From UKL13-2 sp044228625 (lineage in GTDB: Bacteria > Pseudomonadota > Gammaproteobacteria > Burkholderiales > Usitatibacteraceae), in assembly GCA_044228625.1 (NCBI GenBank), contig JBGAUM010000062.1, positions 1 through 20,044 of the forward strand: a stretch of DNA of 20,044 bases, read 5' to 3'. Made by a program: the position numbers and the translations under genes. Positions 14,895 to 20,044 of this stretch are shown in pieces. The number at the start of each line of letters is the position of its first letter. The stretch's first letter is position 1. Below the pieces are notes generated by a model that was given only the letters and a program-made list of their open reading frames with translations, had not been told where the DNA came from and did no database searches.

Positions 14895-15509
14895 TTAGGT
14901 ATTTGCCGAGGGTGCAGACGTCGCCCGTTGCCATGCCTTCGGATATTTTCCGCGAATCGGTCTGTAGAAATCGATGACGCGGCGCATGTCGGCCTCGACA
15001 TTGCCGGTGGTGTCGAAGAGGGGCCCAAACCCGATTGTCCTGTGTTCAAAGTCGAAGTATGTCAACAGGATGGGAATGCCCGCGCCATGGGCGATATGCA
15101 AGAACCCGGACTTGAAGCCTTTGTCGAGCTGCCGTGTACCCTCAGGCGACAACGCAAACACCATGCGGTCGGCTGCCTTGATCGCGGCAACTGCCTCTCC
15201 GACGACGCCATGGGACGCATTGCGATCCACAGGAATGCCGCCGATGGATCGCATCCATTTGCCGAACAGGCCCTTGAACAAGGTGTGCTTGCCCAAGAAC
15301 GAGACTTTGACGTCGAGCGACCAAAGCACGAGGACGCCCAGCACAAAATCCCAGTTTGACGTGTGCGGCGCCACCGCCACCACGACCTTGGGGACATCCG
15401 GAAGCCGACCTGAATATTTCCATCCGATGGCGCGCCAGATCAGCCGCCCAAGAAACTTGGTGATCACCCCGCCACGCCTTGCGTAGCTGGCCGGCACAAT
15501 GTCGAACAC
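14895..15509 (-). CDS. PlsC-like lysophospholipid/glycerolipid acyltransferase
   Basis: The 204-residue protein carries the acyltransferase motifs of the PlsC (LPLAT) superfamily: motif I APHTSNWDF with H49-x4-D54, motif II around FLGKHTLFKGLFG, IGGIPVDR (89-96) and the PEGTR motif (122-126). Such enzymes transfer an acyl chain to a lysophospholipid or related alcohol at the inner membrane. The short form with HTSNWD resembles a broad group annotated as 1-acyl-glycerol-3-phosphate acyltransferases of unproven substrate. The longest frame starts at GTG 15509, directly after the TAA of the upstream 80-residue gene, so translation is probably coupled. A second GTG at 15467 (residue 15) is an alternative. 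Confidence 0.87.
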   Translation of the reverse strand: MFDIVPASYARRGGVITKFLGRLIWRAIGWKYSGRLPDVPKVVVAVAPHTSNWDFVLGVLVLWSLDVKVSFLGKHTLFKGLFGKWMRSIGGIPVDRNASHGVVGEAVAAIKAADRMVFALSPEGTRQLDKGFKSGFLHIAHGAGIPILLTYFDFEHRTIGFGPLFDTTGNVEADMRRVIDFYRPIRGKYPKAWQRATSAPSANT

Positions 15510-15752
15510 TTACTTTTTCTTGACGGTGAGAAGGGCTTCGCGCAGCGTGTCTTCGGACAACGCGTTCACCGTCGACGCGACTGACTCGGCCAACGGAATG
15601 GCCGAAACCGGCAACTTCGCGATGTTCACCTTTTCCACGAACTTTGCCGCGGCACCGGCAATACGCAACAATTTCTCGCGGTCCGCCATCAGAATTTCGA
15701 TCTCACTCCTGAGCATCGTGACATCAGGTGATTCGTCATTTTTCTTGACCAT
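15510..15752 (-). CDS. small hypothetical protein with predicted coiled-coil N-terminal half
   Basis: I do not recognise this 80-residue protein. It is charged and helical in appearance. Residues 14-46 (LRSEIEILMADREKLLRIAG and following) look like a coiled coil, a short IAKLPVSAIP linker follows, then a second helix ending in three lysines. There is no signal peptide or membrane segment. The start ATG 15752 has AGGGAAAG at a good distance, and codon use resembles the neighbours, so I think it is real. Its TAA stop touches the GTG of the PlsC-like gene with no gap, which suggests that the two are made together. It might be a partner or regulator of that acyltransferase, but this is inference only. 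Confidence 0.7.
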   Translation of the reverse strand: MVKKNDESPDVTMLRSEIEILMADREKLLRIAGAAAKFVEKVNIAKLPVSAIPLAESVASTVNALSEDTLREALLTVKKK

Positions 15753-15777
15753 GTACTTTCCCTGCGCTGTTTGCTGA

Positions 15778-15783
15778 ATTCTA
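15778..15783 (-). promoter_or_regulatory. possible -10 element before the 80-residue gene
   Basis: TAGAAT on the minus strand lies 25 bases upstream of ATG 15752, inside the 58-base gap after the DUF6352-like gene. No good -35 is seen at the right distance, so this is a weak candidate for a start of transcription of the small gene, the acyltransferase and possibly tctCBA. Confidence 0.25.
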
Positions 15784-15810
15784 TCCGCATCCGTGAGGAC
15801 GAAACGGGCC

Positions 15811-16839
15811 TCAATTGGCGATGGCCAGTGGAAGGTTCAGCAACAGGTTTTGTGGCTTCATCTTGAGTTCACGCGCCTCTGTGACGGCAAGTCCCAGATA
15901 CACCGGTACGCCGCGAACATCGGGACGCATGGCATCAGGATCGTCAAATTTCAACTTGAAAAGACTGATCAGACGTTCGCGTCGAGCGTCGTCCACCTCG
16001 ACCCCTTGATAGAGGTCGTTCAAGATTGCGGTCGATTCAATATCGAGTCCTGTATGCCAGCGCCAGTGTGCATCCTCGATGGCCGACAATGGCTCGATGT
16101 CGATGTCCACGCCTAGAAAATGCGCCACCCACATTTCCATCAGCGTGCAAAGGCTGGCAATCCCGGGGCGACCCGGACTCAAATCCAGGATCCACGCGTG
16201 GCGATCCACCGAAAGCCAAAACAAGGGCGCGTTTTCATGCGTCAAGACGTCCAGCTTCATGGCTTTCAACGGCGTCCCTTGCTGCTGCATCAGCCGGCCG
16301 AGTGAACCGAATCCTCCGGTCTGGGCGAACGCTTCGATCGACTCGGCGTCTGCCGCAAGCCACTGACCGTCTTCAAAAGCAACTCGCTGGCGGCGAAAGA
16401 ACGTTTCCGCGGACCGCACCATCCATGGGTCGGTCACCTCAGTCAACATGCCCCGCAAAATCGCTTGGCAGACACTATCAATGAACAGCGGCGGCAGCTC
16501 ATTTACCCGGCCCGCGACAGTGCCGCGCAGCAGCTGCAAATAGAATCGCTCCAAAGTGACCGCATCCGTCACCCGGTCACGGAACTTCAGGAACAGCCGA
16601 TAATTTTCAGCGGTGTCCGAATCCTCAAGTGCCTCCAGCACTTGCACATCGACCCGCGCAAGCGGCTGATCCACGAGCCGGGCGTGAAGCGCACGTTCAG
16701 TCGCCGTGGATTCCGGCAACGGCGCAAGTTCAGGCCTTGCTAACCAGTACCGCCAATAACCCGGGGTCGCGCGCAACCAACCCCGATCGTTGCGCTCCAG
16801 CGCGGCATACCCGCAGTCCGGCCAAAATGCTTGTCCCAT
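15811..16839 (-). CDS. DUF6352-like protein of unknown function
   Basis: The 342-residue soluble protein begins with a FWPDCGYAALERNDRGWL stretch that I associate with the DUF6352 family of proteobacterial proteins of about this length. The assignment is from memory of the N-terminal pattern and needs a profile search. It has no signal peptide or membrane segment and is rich in acidic and aromatic residues. Near the middle lies KAMKLDVLTHENAPLFWLSV and near the C-terminus KLKFDDPDAMRPDVRGVPVYLGL. No catalytic motif is evident. The start is ATG 16839 without a clear Shine-Dalgarno. It lies 65 bases after a receiver-domain gene and 58 bases before the 80-residue gene, all on the same strand, so it may belong to one transcription unit. 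Confidence 0.65.
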   Translation of the reverse strand: MGQAFWPDCGYAALERNDRGWLRATPGYWRYWLARPELAPLPESTATERALHARLVDQPLARVDVQVLEALEDSDTAENYRLFLKFRDRVTDAVTLERFYLQLLRGTVAGRVNELPPLFIDSVCQAILRGMLTEVTDPWMVRSAETFFRRQRVAFEDGQWLAADAESIEAFAQTGGFGSLGRLMQQQGTPLKAMKLDVLTHENAPLFWLSVDRHAWILDLSPGRPGIASLCTLMEMWVAHFLGVDIDIEPLSAIEDAHWRWHTGLDIESTAILNDLYQGVEVDDARRERLISLFKLKFDDPDAMRPDVRGVPVYLGLAVTEARELKMKPQNLLLNLPLAIAN

Positions 16840-16904
16840 TTAACGGTGCAAAGTCCACGACGGGCGTGGCTTTCCAGCCGATTTCACCTTGAAACGCCCA
16901 CCCA

Positions 16905-17294
16905 TCAAGGGTTCTCATCCACACGACGAATTGTCGGCAGTGCCAACGTCTCGATCAGTTCTTGGGTGTCCAAGGGTTTGACCAGATATGCGGACGCGCC
17001 CGAGGCCAATGCCTGGCGCTGTATCGACCGATCGTCCAAGGCCGACAACATGACGACCCGCGTCGTCGCATTCTGTGTCTGGGACAGGTTCGACAGGAAA
17101 CTCAGGCCGGACAATCTGGGCATCCGCACATCGCAAATCACCAGGTCATAACGCACCGCCTGGCACCGGCGCAACGCATCGAGGCCGTCAGCCGCGTGTT
17201 CGGCGATCCATTCAAACCTGCGCAACACGCTCGACACGTGTTCGACACATGCTTCATCGTCGTCGACGACCAGCGCGCGCAATGGTCCAGCCAC
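16905..17294 (-). CDS. stand-alone response-regulator receiver protein (CheY-like), copy 1
   Basis: The 129-residue protein is a single receiver domain without an output domain. The acidic cluster DDD is at 11-13, the phosphoacceptor is D55 in VICDVRMPRLSG, the switch serine is S84 in VVMLSAL and the conserved lysine is K106 in YLVKPLD. It would accept a phosphoryl group from a histidine kinase encoded elsewhere and act by protein-protein contact. It starts with GTG 17294, supported by GGGAGA about six bases upstream. It follows a similar receiver gene after 57 bases, and the two share the pattern DVRMP-(R/K)-LSGL-x-FL-x-NL. No kinase gene is in the window. Confidence 0.93.
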   Translation of the reverse strand: MAGPLRALVVDDDEACVEHVSSVLRRFEWIAEHAADGLDALRRCQAVRYDLVICDVRMPRLSGLSFLSNLSQTQNATTRVVMLSALDDRSIQRQALASGASAYLVKPLDTQELIETLALPTIRRVDENP

Positions 17295-17351
17295 GCCGTT
17301 CTCCCAAAAGCTAGTTGTTGCGGCAGTGTAGCAGGATCAAACCCCGCGGAA

Positions 17352-17744
17352 TCAGCCAGACGCGGAAGTCACGCCTGTTGCCGCTTCCAGAATGGCCTGC
17401 GAAGACGCTGGCTTGACCAAGTAGGCCACTGCACCCGCCGCAAGCGCGTCGCGGCGGGTTTTCGCATCATCCATGCTGGAAATCAGCACAACGCGGTGAG
17501 GCGAGCCCTGTGGAAGTCGGAGGTTTTGCAAGAAACCCAGGCCGGACAGCTTGGGCATCCGGACGTCAGCCACCACAACATCGAAGGGCGCGGCACGAAA
17601 CATCGACAGCGCCATCATGCCATCGCCACACGACTCGACCAGAAAATTGGCTTTGGCCAGGGTACGGGACACAAATTCAACGATGACGGGATCATCGTCA
17701 ACCACCAGCGCACGCCGCTGCGGTGAAACTGCGTTATCAGACAT
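17352..17744 (-). CDS. stand-alone response-regulator receiver protein (CheY-like), copy 2
   Basis: The 130-residue protein is a receiver domain only. Visible residues are the acidic cluster DDD (16-18), phosphoacceptor D60 in VVVADVRMPKLSG, switch S89 or S90 in VVLISSMDD, and K111 in YLVKPAS. All catalytic positions of an active receiver are present. The start is ATG 17744, with only a weak A-rich ribosome-binding region (GCAAAAG). It is a paralogue of the next gene downstream, probably from a tandem duplication, and lies 159 bases downstream of the decarboxylase gene on the same strand. Its output is unknown: it lacks a DNA-binding or enzymatic domain. Confidence 0.93.
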   Translation of the reverse strand: MSDNAVSPQRRALVVDDDPVIVEFVSRTLAKANFLVESCGDGMMALSMFRAAPFDVVVADVRMPKLSGLGFLQNLRLPQGSPHRVVLISSMDDAKTRRDALAAGAVAYLVKPASSQAILEAATGVTSASG

Positions 17745-17903
17745 TTCGACTTTTGCAAGGGTAGGAACACAAGTTTATCGTGCATCCCACATGCGGCTGA
17801 CTACAAACGCCCGCTACGATTGATCGCCAAATGCTGGTTCACCAGTGCAAACGTCAATTAGTCCCACCGGGAATTGCGCGCCTCGCGAAACGGGCACAAC
17901 CGG

Positions 17904-20044
17904 CTATTTCACGCAATCCACGTAGTAGACCACCTTGCCTTCTGATTCGGTTTCCACCAGTCCGTGAATATCGGTTTCAAAACCAGGGAAACGGGCGTTG
18001 AATTCGCGGGCGAATTTCAGGTAGTCGACGATGCGCTTGTTGAATCGCTCCCCCGGGATCAGGAGCGGAATTCCCGGCGGATAGGGTGTCAGCAATACGC
18101 TGGTGATTCGGCCCTCAAGGTCATCGATGGACACCCTTTCAATTTCGCGATGCGCCATTTTGGCAAAGGCATCGGCTGGCGTCATGGCCGGCTGCATGTC
18201 CGACAAGTACATTTCCGTCGTCATACGTGCCACGTCATTGGCCTTGTACATGTCGTGGATTTGCTGGCAAAGGTCCTTCAATCCCACGCGCTCATACTTT
18301 GGCTGTGCGGCGACAAACTCCGGCAGGATGCGCCACATCGGCTGGTTTTTGTCGTAATCGTCCTTGAATTGCTGCAGCGCGGTCAGCAAGGTATTCCACC
18401 GGCCCTTGGTGATGCCGATGGTAAACATGATGAAGAACGAATACAGCCCCGTTTTCTCCACGATCACGCCGTGCTCGGCGAGAAACTTGGTGACGATCGA
18501 CGCCGGAATGCCGGTCTTGGCGAATTTGCCGGACACGTCGAGACCCGGCGTCACGATGGTGGATTTGATCGGATCCAGCATATTGAACCCAGGCGCCAGG
18601 TTGCCAAATCCGTGCCACTTGTCATTGGCCTTCAACACCCAATCGTCGCGCGAACCCAATCCCTCTGCATCTGTGGCGAGCTTGTCAGGGCCCCAAACCT
18701 TGAACCACCAGTCCTTGCCCCATTCGTCGTCGACCTTGCGCATGGCGCGGCGAAAATCGAGCGCCTCTACCAGGGATTCCTCCACCAGAGCCGTGCCGCC
18801 AGGCGGTTCCATCATGGCCGCTGCAACGTCGCAGCTGGCGATGATGGCGTACTGCGGCGACGTGGAGGTATGCATCAGATAGGCTTCGTTGAAAATGTGA
18901 CGGTCCAAAGCCCGCGTTTCGGAATCCTTGACAACAATCTGGGATGCTTGAGAGATGCCCGCCAGCAACTTGTGCGTCGAGTGCGTGGCGTAGGTCACTG
19001 CCTCTTTGGTACGCGGGCGATCCTTGCCGATGGCATGCATGTTTTTGTAGAAGTCATGGAACGCGGCATGCGGCAACCAGGCCTCATCAAAATGCAGGTT
19101 TTCAATTTTTCCGTCGAGCAGCTGCTTCAGGGTCTCGACGTTGTAAAGCACGCCGTCGTAGGTTGACTGGGTCAGCGTCAAAATGCGTGGCTTGGCCTTC
19201 TTGTCCTTGATGAATGGATTGGCCTCGATCTTCTTCCGGATGTTATCCGGGTGGAATTCATCGAGCGGAATCGGCCCGATGATGCCCAGATGGTTGCGGG
19301 TCGGCGTCAAGAAGATCGGATTGGCACCGGTCATCATGATCGCGTGAAGGATCGACTTGTGGCAGTTCCGGTCCACCACGACGATGTCGCCGGGCGCCAC
19401 GTTAGCGTGCCACACCATCTTGTTCGACGTCGATGTGCCGTTGGTCACGAAGTAGCAATGGTCGGCATTGAAAATGCGTGCCGCGTTTCGCTCGCTGGCC
19501 AGCACCGGTCCGGTATGGTCGAGCAATTGACCCAGTTCCTCCACGGCGTTGCAAACGTCGGCGCGCAGCATGTTTTCGCCGAAAAACTGGTGGAACATCT
19601 GCCCGACGGGAGATTTCAGGAACGCCACGCCACCGGAATGCCCAGGACAGTGCCAAGAGTAGGAACCGTCCTGTGCATAGTGCATCAACGCGCGGAAGAA
19701 CGGCGGCGCCAGGCCATCCAGATAGCTCTTGGCTTCACGGATGATGTGCTTGGCAACAAACTCGGGGGTGTCCTCGAACGCATGCAAGAAACCGTGAAGC
19801 TCGCGCAAGATGTCGTTGGGCAGGTGGCGGGAGGTCTTGGTTTCGCCGTACACGTAAATCGGAATGTCGGCATTCTTGAAGCGGATCTCCTCGATGAACT
19901 TGCGCAGGTTCAATACCGCAGGGTCCAATTCCGGTCCTGGCGTGAATTCCTCATCATCGATCGAGAGGATGAAAGCCGACGCGCGGCTTTGCTGTTGCGC
20001 GAATTGCGAGAGGTCGCCATAACTTGTGGCCCCCAGCACCTCCA
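17904..20044 (-). CDS. PLP-dependent Orn/Lys/Arg decarboxylase, partial (5' end outside the window)
   Basis: The frame is open to the window edge, so the first few dozen residues are missing; 712 residues are visible against roughly 750 for AdiA-like enzymes. It is a fold-type I basic amino-acid decarboxylase that makes a polyamine or diamine and CO2. Numbering from GTG 20039, the PLP lysine is K357 in STHKLLAGISQAS and the aspartate pairing with the PLP ring nitrogen is D318 in LHFDEAW. Other hallmarks are CPGHSGGVAFLKSPVG, FVTNGTSTSNK, DRNCHKS, STYDGVLYN and LLTPYPPGIPLLIPGE. The partial N-terminal wing domain is present. The sequence resembles arginine-type AdiA enzymes as well as lysine and ornithine types, so the substrate is left open. 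The TAG-side region is followed by 159 bases without a clear terminator before two receiver genes. No antiporter gene adjoins it. Confidence 0.93.
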   Translation of the reverse strand, partial: EVLGATSYGDLSQFAQQQSRASAFILSIDDEEFTPGPELDPAVLNLRKFIEEIRFKNADIPIYVYGETKTSRHLPNDILRELHGFLHAFEDTPEFVAKHIIREAKSYLDGLAPPFFRALMHYAQDGSYSWHCPGHSGGVAFLKSPVGQMFHQFFGENMLRADVCNAVEELGQLLDHTGPVLASERNAARIFNADHCYFVTNGTSTSNKMVWHANVAPGDIVVVDRNCHKSILHAIMMTGANPIFLTPTRNHLGIIGPIPLDEFHPDNIRKKIEANPFIKDKKAKPRILTLTQSTYDGVLYNVETLKQLLDGKIENLHFDEAWLPHAAFHDFYKNMHAIGKDRPRTKEAVTYATHSTHKLLAGISQASQIVVKDSETRALDRHIFNEAYLMHTSTSPQYAIIASCDVAAAMMEPPGGTALVEESLVEALDFRRAMRKVDDEWGKDWWFKVWGPDKLATDAEGLGSRDDWVLKANDKWHGFGNLAPGFNMLDPIKSTIVTPGLDVSGKFAKTGIPASIVTKFLAEHGVIVEKTGLYSFFIMFTIGITKGRWNTLLTALQQFKDDYDKNQPMWRILPEFVAAQPKYERVGLKDLCQQIHDMYKANDVARMTTEMYLSDMQPAMTPADAFAKMAHREIERVSIDDLEGRITSVLLTPYPPGIPLLIPGERFNKRIVDYLKFAREFNARFPGFETDIHGLVETESEGKVVYYVDCVK

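Noticed and set aside
1..20044. CRISPR array, tRNA, rRNA, insertion sequence or prophage
   Set aside because: No regularly spaced direct repeats, no tRNA-like cloverleaf, no transposase or phage protein was seen on either strand.

Overview
The window looks like a piece of a moderately GC-rich proteobacterial chromosome, most likely a betaproteobacterium of the Burkholderiales type. The basis is a complete TctC/TctB/TctA set with a Bug-family binding protein, a gcvT-gcvH-gcvP operon behind a tandem glycine riboswitch, a DUF6352-like protein, and a nested palindromic intergenic repeat that reads as VPAKAGT/VPAFAGTT when translated. This taxonomic call is an inference from gene content; no rRNA or tRNA gene is visible. 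Genes are dense and mostly on the minus strand. I see no phage genes, transposase, CRISPR array or attachment site.

Layout. The + strand opens with the last 28 codons of a DsbA/FrnE-like protein (1-87). A minus-strand block follows, which in transcription order is: gcv promoter (6897-6868), tandem glycine riboswitch (6852-6650), a structured leader, gcvT, gcvH, a REP-like repeat, gcvP, a Rho-independent terminator (2002-1976) and an M14 zinc carboxypeptidase. The glycine cleavage genes encode the T, H and P proteins, which break glycine into CO2, ammonia and methylene-tetrahydrofolate. Glycine sensed by the leader RNA is expected to control them. Diverging from the gcv promoter is a + strand FemAB/CelD-like acyltransferase (6897-8021). 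It converges on a minus-strand unit holding a GHL10-type lipoprotein (10516-9061, apparently frameshifted near 9343) and an orphan family-3 amino-acid binding protein (8979-8173).

A short + strand pair, an HD-domain phosphohydrolase (10615-11217) and a SAM methyltransferase (11214-11840), overlap by ATGA and are probably translationally coupled. They end at a symmetric hairpin shared with the convergent tctA gene.

From 20044 down to 11900 every gene is on the minus strand: a PLP-dependent Orn/Lys/Arg decarboxylase cut by the window edge, two stand-alone CheY-like receiver proteins, a DUF6352-like protein, an 80-aa unknown protein whose stop codon abuts the GTG of a PlsC-like acyltransferase, and then tctC-tctB-tctA, a tripartite tricarboxylate-type uptake system.

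Nothing here is a clear-cut undescribed system. The points most worth a second look are the GHL10 frameshift, the overlap of the peptidase start with the gcv terminator, the unusual G/C-run leader between the glycine riboswitch and gcvT, and the tandem receiver-only proteins beside the decarboxylase.
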